NCBI GenBank assembly: GCA_964558415.1 | Contig: CAZLDI010000008.1 | Location: forward strand, 67,134-131,133 | Length of the DNA stretch: 64,000 nt | Direction: 5' to 3' | Origin: CAZLDI01 sp964558415 | Lineage (GTDB): Bacteria > Chloroflexota > Dehalococcoidia > SM23-28-2 > RBG-16-64-32 | Part shown: positions 17,478 to 26,312 of the stretch, in pieces | Numbering within the stretch: the first letter of the stretch is position 1 | Layout: each line of letters opens with the position of its first letter | The notes under the pieces: model-generated | Databases searched by the model: none | Seen by the model: the letters and a program-made list of their open reading frames with translations, nothing else | What the model was told of the DNA's origin: nothing | Program-made: the position numbers and the translations under genes

Positions 17478-18047
17478 CTATGCGCCAAGCAGCTCGCGGA
17501 GTTCGCGGATCGTCTCCTGGCGCCAGCTAGCCCAGATTGGTCCCTGCTGAAACTCCGCGTAAAGCGCTCGCGCTTCGTCACGGGGCTTGTCCTGGAACGA
17601 CTTCACCATGTCGGCGACCTGGGCGTTCGCCCCGGCCGGCCGCTCGATCCAGTGCGCGATGTAGCGGTGATCGCGTGTGTAAAACACAAACGTTGGGATG
17701 GACTGCGCCTCTCCTCCGTTCAGGAACTCGCCCATGATGTCGAGATTGTCGTCTCGCGGGAACACTCGCAGGTCCATTCCCGCCGCTTCGGCGATCCGCG
17801 CCAGCACCGGCAGTCCGCGAAAGACGTCAGGGCACCAGTCTTCTCCCAGGGCAAGGACTCTGGCCGGACCGTCCTCCCTCTGGACTGCGGCGCGCAAGGC
17901 CTGGGTGTCTTCGTCAGTCAAGACCGTCTCGGTGTAGTTGTAATCGAACTTCTCGCGATTACGCTGAATGCGCTCGATGTACTGCGGGTACGTGATGCCG
18001 GAGTCGAACCGTTCCGGCGTTACGACGCTCTCCTTCTGCTGTGTCAT
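17478..18047 (-). CDS. Thioredoxin-like protein with a single active-site cysteine
   Basis: The 189-residue cytoplasmic protein has a thioredoxin fold of the Thioredoxin_9 type: LALGEDWCPDVFRGLP holds the expected position of the CxxC motif, and IPTFVFY supplies the cis-proline segment. Only the first cysteine is present (WCPDVF), so it cannot act as a classical dithiol oxidoreductase and may work by glutathionylation-like or binding chemistry. The ATG at 18047 is preceded by AGGAGG; the longer frame upstream has no ribosome site. Its function is unknown. Confidence 0.8.
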   Translation of the reverse strand: MTQQKESVVTPERFDSGITYPQYIERIQRNREKFDYNYTETVLTDEDTQALRAAVQREDGPARVLALGEDWCPDVFRGLPVLARIAEAAGMDLRVFPRDDNLDIMGEFLNGGEAQSIPTFVFYTRDHRYIAHWIERPAGANAQVADMVKSFQDKPRDEARALYAEFQQGPIWASWRQETIRELRELLGA

Positions 18048-18102
18048 GACAACCTCCTGACGACTGGCTCGGCGGGATGAGGATAGCATAGGGGGGTTAA
18101 GG

Positions 18103-18876
18103 CTACAACGTCTTTGCCCTGCTCCACAGCTCCAGCTTCTCCGCCGGCGGCGTCTCAGCAAGGTTAATCCCGCGCTCCTCAACGAGGGCCTCGAGCCGGC
18201 GGAAGTTGGCCGCGAATCCGCGACAGGTGTCTCGGAGAGTGTCCTCGGCATCCACATCGAGCCAGCGGGCGAGATTGGCCAGCGCGAACAAAGAATCACC
18301 AAGCTCCTCACGCTGCTCGGCCGTTGTCCTTGCCGCGCGCAGCTCGCCGAGTTCCTCTTCCAGCGCCTCCCATACCTCGCTCACCTCCTCAAAGGCGAAC
18401 CCGGCTTTGTGGGCGCGACGCTGGGTCGCCTGGGCGGCAGCGAGCGCCGGGAGGGTAGCCGGGATCCCCTCTAGGGTCGAGCGCCCCTCGCGCTCGCCGC
18501 GTTTCAGCTTGTCCCACTGGTCCGCCACCGCCTCGGGCGTTTCAGCCACGGCTCCGGCAAAGACGTGCGGGTGCCGCCGCACCAGCTTGTCCCCGATCCC
18601 CTGCACTACGTCAGTCAGAGTGAAATCGCCGGCCTCTTCCGCGATCTGCACTTGAAGGAGCACCTCCAGAAGTAGATCGCCCAGTTCCTCGCAGAGCGCG
18701 GGCGCGTTGCCCTCGTCAAGTGCCTCCAGCGTTTCCGCGGTCTCCTCCAGCAGGTAAGGCCGGAGCGAGGAGTGCGTTTGAACGCGGTCCCACGGGCAGC
18801 CGGCCGGGCCGCGCAATGCCGCCACAAGCCGTCGCAGGCCCGCGAAGGTCCTCACCGGTCCGGGGTTTCGTGCCAT
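18103..18876 (-). CDS. mazG: MazG nucleoside triphosphate pyrophosphohydrolase
   Basis: MazG hydrolyses (d)NTPs to monophosphates and pyrophosphate, clearing abnormal nucleotides and affecting ppGpp responses. The 257-residue product contains two MazG helical domains. The first carries the strong signature CPWDRVQTHSSLRPYLLEE (about residues 25-45) and EELGDLLLEV, the metal-binding ExxE...ExxD pattern. The second (EEVWE...EELGDSLFAL) is also recognisable. The ATG at 18876 follows AGGAGG. Length is normal. It lies between a thioredoxin-like gene on the same strand and a divergent DUF1461 gene. Confidence 0.92.
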   Translation of the reverse strand: MARNPGPVRTFAGLRRLVAALRGPAGCPWDRVQTHSSLRPYLLEETAETLEALDEGNAPALCEELGDLLLEVLLQVQIAEEAGDFTLTDVVQGIGDKLVRRHPHVFAGAVAETPEAVADQWDKLKRGEREGRSTLEGIPATLPALAAAQATQRRAHKAGFAFEEVSEVWEALEEELGELRAARTTAEQREELGDSLFALANLARWLDVDAEDTLRDTCRGFAANFRRLEALVEERGINLAETPPAEKLELWSRAKTL

Positions 18877-18923
18877 TGCCGAGCCTCCTCTTCCTCTTCG
18901 CAAGCCATCATAAACGGTCGTTC

Positions 18924-19781
18924 ATGTCGTTGACAGAGTCGCCCGACCGTACCTACGATGGTTGTGACGGAAGACGCGCGAAGTCGCAGAAAGGGGGGGC
19001 CATACTGGGCCTCTTTCGTGCTCTATCAATAGGGCTCTTTATCGCGGCGCTGCCGGTCGCGCTGGTGACGGCCAATATCCGGGTGGCGATCTCCGAGCAA
19101 CGGGTCTACGACTACTCTGTTCGCACCTACTCCGCCGCCGAGCACGCGGGCATCCCGGCATCTGAGCTGATTCGAGCAAACGGCGAGATCAAGCGTTACC
19201 TCACGGGCGAGACCCCCGGTCCACTGGCGCCGTCGGTGACTGACGATCGAGGAAAGACAGTCCCGCTGTTCAGTACACGCGAGATCGCGCACATGGCGGA
19301 CGTGAAGGATCTGGCGCACGCCGCCTTCTCCGTGCAATCCGTCGCGTTAGCGATCACCGTGCTGATGGCCGTGGTCCTCCTGGTGCTCTGGCCGCCGCGC
19401 GCGCTCGCCGCTGCCGCCCTCTACGGGTCGCTTCTGACCGCCGGGGTAATCGCCCTCGCCGCGATCGTAGCGCTCTCTGGATTCGATTCCGCCTGGACGG
19501 AGTTTCACATTTTGGCCTTCAGCAACGACCTTTGGAGGCTGGACCCGAACACAGACCACCTGATCCAGATGTTCCCTGAGGAGTTCTGGTGGGACATCAC
19601 CATGCTGATCGGTAGCTTTACGCTACTTGAGGCGCTCGTGATCTCGGGGCTTTCCGCTGGGTATCTGATAATGACGCGTGCGCAACCCGAGCTGGTCGAT
19701 CGCGCGGAGCGGCCACGCGCCCAGGAAGAGCGCACCAGATCGCGACTGGAGTCACCGAGACCGCGTCACTTCCTGCGCTAG
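18924..19781 (+). CDS. DUF1461 / TIGR01906-family integral membrane protein
   Basis: This 285-residue membrane protein has four predicted helices (about residues 30-52, 135-155, 160-185 and 235-260). It carries the family hallmark between helices 3 and 4: FHILAFSND.W.LDP followed by DHLIQMFPEEFWWD. The family is of unknown function, found in Gram-positives and Chloroflexota; some Lit-type relatives modify lipoproteins (lipoprotein intramolecular transacylase), which is a possible role here. The start at the ATG at 18924 is the first good one in the divergent gap; no clear ribosome site is visible. Confidence 0.75.
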   Translation: MSLTESPDRTYDGCDGRRAKSQKGGAILGLFRALSIGLFIAALPVALVTANIRVAISEQRVYDYSVRTYSAAEHAGIPASELIRANGEIKRYLTGETPGPLAPSVTDDRGKTVPLFSTREIAHMADVKDLAHAAFSVQSVALAITVLMAVVLLVLWPPRALAAAALYGSLLTAGVIALAAIVALSGFDSAWTEFHILAFSNDLWRLDPNTDHLIQMFPEEFWWDITMLIGSFTLLEALVISGLSAGYLIMTRAQPELVDRAERPRAQEERTRSRLESPRPRHFLR

Positions 19782-19793
19782 GCGGGAGTCAGC

Positions 19794-20021
19794 TTAATTT
19801 GCGCCGCAACTGCAGCCGGTGCAGCCGCCGCCGCAGCCCCCTCCACCGACTGGCCCCGCCTCGTTCAGCGAGTCACTGGATAGCGCGGCAAACGTCGAGA
19901 GCACTCGCTGCCCGCCCGCGTGGCCGTCGGGGCAGGTGGCCGCGTCGTGCATGCGGCTCAGGGGCCGCAGTTCTTCAAAGCGGATCGCGCAGTTGTCGCA
20001 GACGTATTCGTAAACCGGCAT
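19794..20021 (-). CDS. FmdB-type zinc-ribbon regulatory protein
   Basis: A 75-residue protein with the FmdB N-terminus MPVYEYVCDNC (first CxxC) and a degenerate second knuckle (ATCPDGHAG). The C-terminus is Gly/Cys-rich (GGGCGGGCTGCSCG), which is common in this family and may bind metal. FmdB proteins are putative regulators first named in methylotroph amidase operons. It is isolated between two plus-strand genes; a SD is not clear. Confidence 0.85.
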   Translation of the reverse strand: MPVYEYVCDNCAIRFEELRPLSRMHDAATCPDGHAGGQRVLSTFAALSSDSLNEAGPVGGGGCGGGCTGCSCGAN

Positions 20022-20166
20022 GTTGTATCACCTATACTTATGATGCTAGGATGCGTGTCTCCGTTAGTCAATCGCCCATGATTTCCCATTGTTCGAAGCC
20101 CGCAGTCCCCATGCACGCATTCTCGGTTCAAGAGCTGGCCGGGAAGGTTTGCAAGGAACTCATCTG

Positions 20167-20598
20167 TTGACAGACCTGCGACTTCGCGAAGCGCGCGCCG
20201 ACGAGTGCGAGGCGATCCTCGCACTCTGGAAAGATGCGGGCTCCGGCCCTTCAGTCACTGACACTCCGGAGCACCTCCGCATGCTGACTGAGCGGTCGCG
20301 GGACCTCTTTCTCGTCGCCGAAGCGGAGGGCAGGCTTGCCGGCTCCGTGCTCGGCGGCTGGGACAATTGGCGCGGCCACATCTACCGCCTTGCCGTGCAC
20401 CCGGACTTCCGCCGCCGCGGACTGGCGCGCAAGCTCACGGCCGAAATCGAGCGCAGGCTTCGAGCGAGGGGCGCAGTTCGTATCTACGCTCTCGCGGCTA
20501 CGAAACAGGAGATGGGCGTCGCGTTCTGGGAGTCCCTGCCTTACGAGAAGTCGAAGGATATTCCGTACGTGCGGACGTTCCCCGGCGGCGACCGCTGA
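20167..20598 (+). CDS. GNAT-family N-acetyltransferase
   Basis: A 143-residue GNAT enzyme. The acetyl-CoA loop is RRRGLARKLT (about residues 79-88) after the strand IYRLAVHPDF, and the end motif is AVAFWESL-like (GVAFWESLPY). Substrate unknown; the small size and the architecture resemble RimI/YpeA-type proteins. The start is a TTG at 20167 preceded by AAGGA; an in-frame upstream extension to 20089 lacks typical GNAT sequence. It ends eight bases before the convergent rpoD. Confidence 0.82.
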   Translation: MTDLRLREARADECEAILALWKDAGSGPSVTDTPEHLRMLTERSRDLFLVAEAEGRLAGSVLGGWDNWRGHIYRLAVHPDFRRRGLARKLTAEIERRLRARGAVRIYALAATKQEMGVAFWESLPYEKSKDIPYVRTFPGGDR

Positions 20599-20605
20599 TC
20601 CGCCG

Positions 20606-22177
20606 CTACTCCAGGTAGTCCTTCAGCTTCTTGCTGCGGCTGGGGTGGCGCAGCTTGCGCAGCGCCTTCGCCTCTATCTGGCGGATGCGCTCTCGCGTCA
20701 CGTTGAACTCGCGGCCCACCTCTTCCAGCGTGCGGCTGCGCCCGTCCTCGAGGCCAAAGCGAAGGATCAGCACCTTCTGCTCGCGGGGTGTGAGCGAGGC
20801 GACGACGTCCTGGACCTGCTCCTTCAGGAGCTGGTGCGAAGCCGCCTCCGCGGGCGCCAGCGTTCCCTGGTCCTCGATGAAATCGCCAAGGTGGGAGTCT
20901 TCCTCCTCGCCAATCGGTGTCTCCAACGACACCGGCTCTTGCGACACCTTGATGATCTCGCGCACCTTTTCCGGCTGGATCTCCATCCCCTTGCCGATCT
21001 CTTCGCTGGACGGCTCGCGCCCGTATTCCTGGACCAGGCGGCGGCTGATGCGGACGAGTTTGTTGATCGTCTCCACCATGTGAACAGGGATGCGGATGGT
21101 GCGTGCCTGGTCCGCGATGGCGCGGGTGATCGCCTGGCGGATCCACCACGTCGCGTACGTGCTGAACTTGAACCCCTTGCGGTAGTCGAACTTCTCTACC
21201 GCGCGGATCAGGCCGATATTTCCCTCCTGGATGAGGTCCAGCAGCGACATCCCTCTCCCGATGTACTTCTTGGCGACGCTGACCACCAGCCGCAGGTTCG
21301 CCTCCGTGAGGCGTTTCTGCGCGTTGAACCCACTGTCTTTGATGCTCTGGAAGTACTCGCGACAGCGCTCCTCTCGCGGAAGCAGCTTATCCGCCAGATC
21401 ATCGGGCGGTGACGGTAGCTTGCCGTTGACGCCCATGGCCTGCAGGCTCCAGGTCAGCATCTCCGGCGTAAGGAGATGCGTGACTATGGAGATGCGGATG
21501 GGTAGTCGCTCAGCTTCGCTGTCCTCAATCTTGAGGGCGGCGGCCAGGCGCGTCGCTACCTCAACGTCCATCTCGCCGTCGACGACACGCCGCAGCCCGT
21601 CCGCAACGATGAGCTCGGGCAACGCGAGGCCACGCAGGCCAAGCTCCTTGGCCAGCGCCTCCAGCGGCCGCTGGATTTCATATAGGTCACGAAGAAGTCC
21701 CACCAGAAGGTCTACCCCTCGCGCGTTGCGGCCTGTCAGCTGGAACTGCGCCTCCTCTATGCGAGCAATGTAGTCTGAATCTTCCATCGCGCGGGCGAGC
21801 CTTTTCTCATCGTCGGCGGTAAGTAGACTGACCTTGCCGATCTCGCGCAGGTACATGCGGACCGGGTCGTCGATACCCTCTTCCAGCTCGATGTCGGCGA
21901 TTTCGCGCTCGGCGTCCAGTTTGTCCGGCGCTTCTCCCCACTCCTGCATCTCCATGGGACCCCTGGACGGTACGCGCGCTATGGATGCCGGCTCGTCTTC
22001 GTCTGCGGCCGCCGCCTGAACCCGAAGCGGGACCTCCGACACGTCGTCGTCGTCCGACGATTCCTCGAACTCCGCGTCGGGGTCGTCAATGACGTCCTCT
22101 AGCAGGTCGTCCGCTAGACGGCTGCGGCCCTGCCTGTGTTGAAGCAAGACCTGGTCCTCGTCGTAGTGATTAACCAT
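20606..22177 (-). CDS. rpoD: RNA polymerase principal sigma factor (RpoD/SigA)
   Basis: The primary sigma factor directing RNA polymerase to housekeeping promoters. In 523 residues: an acidic N-terminus (residues 1-95), region 1.2 (DDPVRMYLREIGKVSLL), a large non-conserved region, region 2 (NLRLVVSVAKKYIGRG, DLIQEGNIGLIRAVEKFD, FSTYATWWIRQAITRAI), region 3 and region 4 (LTPREQKVLILRFGL, NVTRERIRQIEAKALRKLR). The C-terminus KKLKDYLE is normal. Its start overlaps the end of dnaG by eight bases, so the two are coupled, as in the classical macromolecular synthesis operon. Confidence 0.96.
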   Translation of the reverse strand: MVNHYDEDQVLLQHRQGRSRLADDLLEDVIDDPDAEFEESSDDDDVSEVPLRVQAAAADEDEPASIARVPSRGPMEMQEWGEAPDKLDAEREIADIELEEGIDDPVRMYLREIGKVSLLTADDEKRLARAMEDSDYIARIEEAQFQLTGRNARGVDLLVGLLRDLYEIQRPLEALAKELGLRGLALPELIVADGLRRVVDGEMDVEVATRLAAALKIEDSEAERLPIRISIVTHLLTPEMLTWSLQAMGVNGKLPSPPDDLADKLLPREERCREYFQSIKDSGFNAQKRLTEANLRLVVSVAKKYIGRGMSLLDLIQEGNIGLIRAVEKFDYRKGFKFSTYATWWIRQAITRAIADQARTIRIPVHMVETINKLVRISRRLVQEYGREPSSEEIGKGMEIQPEKVREIIKVSQEPVSLETPIGEEEDSHLGDFIEDQGTLAPAEAASHQLLKEQVQDVVASLTPREQKVLILRFGLEDGRSRTLEEVGREFNVTRERIRQIEAKALRKLRHPSRSKKLKDYLE

Positions 22178-24080
22178 TAACCCCTGTCTCGACGGCTGCT
22201 GCGCCGTCGCTCCTCTCTGTTTCGTGCAACTTCAGTCCTATCTGCATATCCTGCGTGTACGCGCTGACCAGCTCCGCCAGCCTTTCGTCGTCGATTGCGC
22301 CCTCAGAGGTAGCCTCGATCATCGCCTTCGGCCCGAACTCCACTTCCTGCGCGGAGACGAGCGCCTCTGCGGCCCGTTTCTCCGACTGAATCTGGCTTCG
22401 TCGTAACTTGGCAAGGCAATCATCCAACGCCTGCCTTGCATCGCGGGAGTCGAACGGAGGTAGGGGTCGCTGAGATAGACGTTGCAGCAGCGGCCATAGT
22501 TCCTGAGGAACGGCCTGCCTGACTACCTCCGACTCCTCCCATCGGCTCCAATCGACATCCACCCGCATGCAGATATCCAGTAACTGTCTCAACCCGCCGT
22601 CCAATACCAGGTTGATCGGTGTCTCCGTTAGGCTGCCGCGCAATTCCGGGTAGGTCATCAGCAGCGTAACGAGAAACTCTTCTCGCGGGTCTACCGGTCT
22701 GGCGGCGACTGCTGAAGGAGGCTCGGGCCTGAGTGTCGTTCGGCGGGCGCTGAGGCCCCTCATCATTAAACTCAATTCGGCCTCTCGAGTTCGGGTAAGC
22801 ATGGACAACCGTTGCAAATAATTGGCCCGCACCACCGGGTTGGTGACGACCGTCAGTAGCGGCAGGAACTGCTGGGCGAGCGCAGCTCGCCCAGCCGGCG
22901 TATTGAGTTCGCTTCCCTGGGAAATGACGTTCAGCCGATGGTCCAGCACGGGCACGGCAGACTCGATGACCTCACGCCATGAGTTCGGATCGGCACGGAT
23001 TACGTCGTCCGGGTCGCGGCCGCTGGGCAGGACCGCGACGTAGAGGTTGACTGCCGCCGTCTCCTGGTAGGAGACGAGGCCCCGCCAGCCCACTACGGGC
23101 GTCACGTCCGCACCGCGGAGCGTCTCCCGGACGACTTCGTGTCCGCGTACGGCCGCTTCGCCGCCGGCGGCGTCCGCGTCCAGCGCGAGAACGATATCTC
23201 GGGCCGCCCGCCGGACCAGGCGGACCTGGCGCTCCGTAAGGGCCGTGCCCATGGAGGCGACGACGTTGTCAAAGCCGTGCTGATGGGCGGAGATGGCGTC
23301 CATGTAGCCCTCCACCAGCACTGCACGGCCCTCTCGCCGGATGCCCGCCTGGGCGCGGTCCAGCGCATAGAGGAGTCCGCCCTTATCGAAGAGACTTGTC
23401 TGGTTGGTATTGATGTACTTCGGTAGGCTGTCGTCCAGAGCGCGCCCGCCGAATCCGACGACCCGGCCCTTGGCGTCCCGGATGGGGAACATAAGGCGCC
23501 CCCGGAACCGGTCGTGCGCGCCGGTTTCGCCCTCGACGATCAGACCGGCCTCCAGAAGCTCCTTGTCCGTGAAGCCCCGCTCCTTCAGATGGTTCCGCGC
23601 TGCTTCCCGACCGCCAGGACTGTACCCAAGCAGGAACGACTCCGCTGTCGCAGAATCTATGCCTCTATGCTCGATGTACTCGCGTGCTGTCCGAGCGGTT
23701 GCGTCGTTCAACAGCACGCTGTGGTACCAGGCGGCGGCGGCTTCGTTAGCGGAGATCAGCCGCGAGCGATGCTGGTCCTCGCGGTCGGAGGCTCTCCTGT
23801 CGGGCAGCTTGACGCCGGCGCGATCGGCCAGCAGCTTGAGCGCGTCCGTGAACTCGATCCCTTCTCGCTTCATCACGAACGTGATCACGTCACCGCCGGT
23901 GCCGCACGCCCCGAAGCAGTGCCACGTCTGGCGGTCCGGCGTGACGATGAAAGACGGCGTCTTTTCCGTGTGAAACGGGCAGACGGCCTTGTACGTCCGG
24001 CCGGCACGCTGAAGCTGGACGTACCCGCCGATTACGTCCACGATGTCCAGTCTTGCCTTGATCTCTTCGATTTCGTTCAT
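22170..24080 (-). CDS. dnaG: DNA primase
   Basis: DnaG makes RNA primers for replication. The 636-residue product has the N-terminal zinc finger (CPFH then CFGAC, residues about 38-66), the catalytic core with the TOPRIM motifs LVEGYMDAI and LALDADAAG, and a C-terminal helicase-binding region (about 430-636). Cysteine spacing in the zinc finger is standard. The start is the ATG at 24080. It precedes rpoD with an eight-base overlap and follows dgt after 146 bases that contain a TATAAT box, so a dnaG-rpoD transcript is likely. Confidence 0.96.
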   Translation of the reverse strand: MNEIEEIKARLDIVDVIGGYVQLQRAGRTYKAVCPFHTEKTPSFIVTPDRQTWHCFGACGTGGDVITFVMKREGIEFTDALKLLADRAGVKLPDRRASDREDQHRSRLISANEAAAAWYHSVLLNDATARTAREYIEHRGIDSATAESFLLGYSPGGREAARNHLKERGFTDKELLEAGLIVEGETGAHDRFRGRLMFPIRDAKGRVVGFGGRALDDSLPKYINTNQTSLFDKGGLLYALDRAQAGIRREGRAVLVEGYMDAISAHQHGFDNVVASMGTALTERQVRLVRRAARDIVLALDADAAGGEAAVRGHEVVRETLRGADVTPVVGWRGLVSYQETAAVNLYVAVLPSGRDPDDVIRADPNSWREVIESAVPVLDHRLNVISQGSELNTPAGRAALAQQFLPLLTVVTNPVVRANYLQRLSMLTRTREAELSLMMRGLSARRTTLRPEPPSAVAARPVDPREEFLVTLLMTYPELRGSLTETPINLVLDGGLRQLLDICMRVDVDWSRWEESEVVRQAVPQELWPLLQRLSQRPLPPFDSRDARQALDDCLAKLRRSQIQSEKRAAEALVSAQEVEFGPKAMIEATSEGAIDDERLAELVSAYTQDMQIGLKLHETERSDGAAAVETGVNG

Positions 24081-24185
24081 AACGGCGCTAAGACGGCCTC
24101 CGACGCGATTGATGCGTGAGCAGACAGGGGCGAACCAGGAGAACGTGCCACCGACGCAAAAATTCCGGGCATTCCGGCGTCTCCT

Positions 24186-24191
24186 ATTATA
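24186..24191 (-). promoter_or_regulatory. Candidate -10 box of dnaG-rpoD
   Basis: The minus strand reads TATAAT 106 bases before the dnaG ATG, in the AT-rich part of the dgt-dnaG gap (TTGTTTTCTATAATAGG). The -35 region is poor (TTTTCC at 18 bp). Confidence 0.45.
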
Positions 24192-24226
24192 GAAAACAAC
24201 AAGCGTGCGGAAAAGTTTCGGGCGTC

Positions 24227-25291
24227 CTAAGCTCCGCCAAGAGCGACTTCCGCACCAATACCACCCGCAGCCGCCAGCGCGAAGCCATCCGTCATTCCGG
24301 ACACATAGTCCGCTACCCTTCGCCAGGCTGGGTCAGAGGCGATTGTGAAGTCGCTCTCTATCTCATCTGGATGCGCGAGATAGTACTGGTACAGCGCCCG
24401 AACAACTTGCTTGGCTTGCTCGGCCTCTTCTCGCCTGCCCTCCCATAGGTACACGCGCTGAAACATGAACTCGCGCAGCGCGTTGGCGGCTGCTGATATA
24501 CGCTCGCTCATGCCGATGCGGATCTGTGACGTCTTGAGGTGCTGCGCGCCTTCTCCCGTCGCGGCCCAGGAGTTCTCTATGATGTCGCAGACCAGGGTGT
24601 TGATCCGTTCGGAATGACGGTGCCCCAGCGTCTCCAGGACCTCCGCGGGAAGCTCGTCATCCGATATCACGCTCGCCCTCAGTGCGTCCAGAATGTCGTG
24701 ATTGATGTACGCCACCGCGTCGGACACTTTCACGATCTGGCCCTCGAGAGTCGCGGGCGTGCCCCACCCTTCCGCGAAGATATCCTCGCGCGCTTTGGAG
24801 CTGTTCACGATCCCGTCTCGCGTCTCCCACGTCAGGTTCAGGCGTTCCAGCTTCTCCACCACCCGCAGGCTCTGCTCGGCGTGACGGAAGCCTTGGGGCA
24901 TTACGTCCGCCAGGGCCTGCTCGCCCGCGTGACCGAAGGGCGGATGACCGATATCGTGAGCGAGGGCGGTGGCCTCCGCGAGATCTTCGTTCAGATTGAG
25001 GCCGCGGGCTATCGTCCGCGCGATCTGCGCCACCTCCAGCGTATGCGTCAGGCGAGTCACGAAATGATCGCCCACCGGTGCTATGAAGACCTGCGTCTTG
25101 TGCTTGAGGCGGCGGAACGCCTTGCAGTGCAGGATGCGGTCGCGGTCCCGCTGGAAACCGGTGCGCACCGGTGATGGGTCTTCCGCCGTCTCGCGCCCAC
25201 GGCTTTCAAAGCTCCTGGCCGCGTGAGGCGAAAGTAGCTGCTCCCGATCTTCCAGGCGGCGGCGCACTGCAGAAATGTCCATCGCCGTCAT
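24227..25291 (-). CDS. dgt: Deoxyguanosinetriphosphate triphosphohydrolase-like HD protein
   Basis: HD-domain dNTP triphosphohydrolases cut dNTPs to deoxynucleosides and triphosphate. The product (about 354 aa) has the family N-terminus (RTGFQRDRDRILHCKAFRRL), the metal-binding H...HD...D set (THTLEVAQIAR, ALAHDIGHPPFGHAGE) and a helical C-terminus with the RVYLW segment. The start is uncertain: a GTG at 25306 and ATGs at 25291 and 25282 are all in frame with no clear ribosome site; I give 25291. It lies upstream of dnaG on the same strand. In proteobacteria and Chloroflexota such genes often sit by dnaG/rpoD. Confidence 0.9.
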   Translation of the reverse strand: MTAMDISAVRRRLEDREQLLSPHAARSFESRGRETAEDPSPVRTGFQRDRDRILHCKAFRRLKHKTQVFIAPVGDHFVTRLTHTLEVAQIARTIARGLNLNEDLAEATALAHDIGHPPFGHAGEQALADVMPQGFRHAEQSLRVVEKLERLNLTWETRDGIVNSSKAREDIFAEGWGTPATLEGQIVKVSDAVAYINHDILDALRASVISDDELPAEVLETLGHRHSERINTLVCDIIENSWAATGEGAQHLKTSQIRIGMSERISAAANALREFMFQRVYLWEGRREEAEQAKQVVRALYQYYLAHPDEIESDFTIASDPAWRRVADYVSGMTDGFALAAAGGIGAEVALGGA

Positions 25292-25351
25292 TTTAATGCT
25301 GGTCACGCTCGGCCGGAAGACGCGGGTGTCCCTGAAGCAGGCCGGAGACCG

Positions 25352-26308
25352 CTACGGAACGGTGGTTACGGGGCGCGACTGCACCAGGTAGAACTGACCG
25401 CCCTCCTCCGCCCATTCGATGTCCTGCGGGCACCCGTAATGAGCCTCAGCGCGCATAGCCAGCTCCACCACCGCGCGAAGCTCCTCCGGAGACAGCTTGC
25501 GGGCGCGTGCGCGGGCTGCCGGTACTGGCAGCCAGACGTTGTTGTCTTCCCCTGTAACGCCGCTGGCGTTCATCTTTAGCTCGCGCTCCTGCGTCTCGAT
25601 GGATGTCTCCTCTTCGCTGAAGGACGGTTTGTCAACGACATAGCAATCCGGCGTCACCTGCCCGGAGACCACCGCCTCGCCCAGCCCCCAGGCAGCCTCC
25701 ACAATCGCCTTGTCGGTATCGCCTGTTATCGGATGGACGGTGAATGCGACGCCGGCGCGGTCTGACTGCACCATCTCTTGGACAACGACCGCCATGGATA
25801 CGTCCAGGTGAGCGTAGCCGCGGCGCCGGCGGTAGTCTATCGCCTGCGGCTCGAACAGCGAGGCCCAGCACGCTTTCACGCTGTGAACTACGTTTTGCTC
25901 ACCGCGAACGTTGAGAAACGTGCTCTGTTGTCCCGCGAAAGAGGCGTCCGCGAGGTCCTCCGCCGTGCACGAACTGCGGACGGCGACAGGACCGCCGCCG
26001 AGTTCGCGGTACGCGGAGCGCACAGGGGCGGCAATCTCCGCGCTGACCTCGGATGTCTCGAAGAGTCGTTTGATGTCCTCAGCGACCTTCTGAATCCAGG
26101 CGAGGTCAGAATACTCGTTGGAGAGCAGCGCCTCGATCCCCGTTTGCAGGCCGGCCTCCAGAAATGCGCGATAGGCGTCGCACAGCACAACGAAGCCCGG
26201 GGGCACGGTGAATCCGGCCCGCGTCAGCTCCCCGAGGTAGGCGCCCTTCCCCCCGGCCACGGCCACATCCCCGGAGCTAAGCTCCGAAAACCAGGCGACG
26301 ACTTTCAC
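25352..26308 (-). CDS. Stand-alone PEP/pyruvate-binding (ATP-grasp) domain protein
   Basis: The 318 residues match the N-terminal nucleotide-binding domain of phosphoenolpyruvate synthase and pyruvate phosphate dikinase: GGKGAYLGEL (19-28), VAVRSSCTAEDLADASFAGQ (the ATP-grasp core) and a closing CPQDIEWAEEGGQFYLVQSRPVT. The swivelling phosphohistidine domain and the PEP/pyruvate barrel are absent, and no partner with those domains is in the window. It could pair in trans or phosphorylate a different acceptor. Start: ATG at 26308, four bases from the glmS stop, so probably in one operon with glmS. Confidence 0.85.
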   Translation of the reverse strand: MKVVAWFSELSSGDVAVAGGKGAYLGELTRAGFTVPPGFVVLCDAYRAFLEAGLQTGIEALLSNEYSDLAWIQKVAEDIKRLFETSEVSAEIAAPVRSAYRELGGGPVAVRSSCTAEDLADASFAGQQSTFLNVRGEQNVVHSVKACWASLFEPQAIDYRRRRGYAHLDVSMAVVVQEMVQSDRAGVAFTVHPITGDTDKAIVEAAWGLGEAVVSGQVTPDCYVVDKPSFSEEETSIETQERELKMNASGVTGEDNNVWLPVPAARARARKLSPEELRAVVELAMRAEAHYGCPQDIEWAEEGGQFYLVQSRPVTTVP

Positions 26309-26312
26309 TCCG

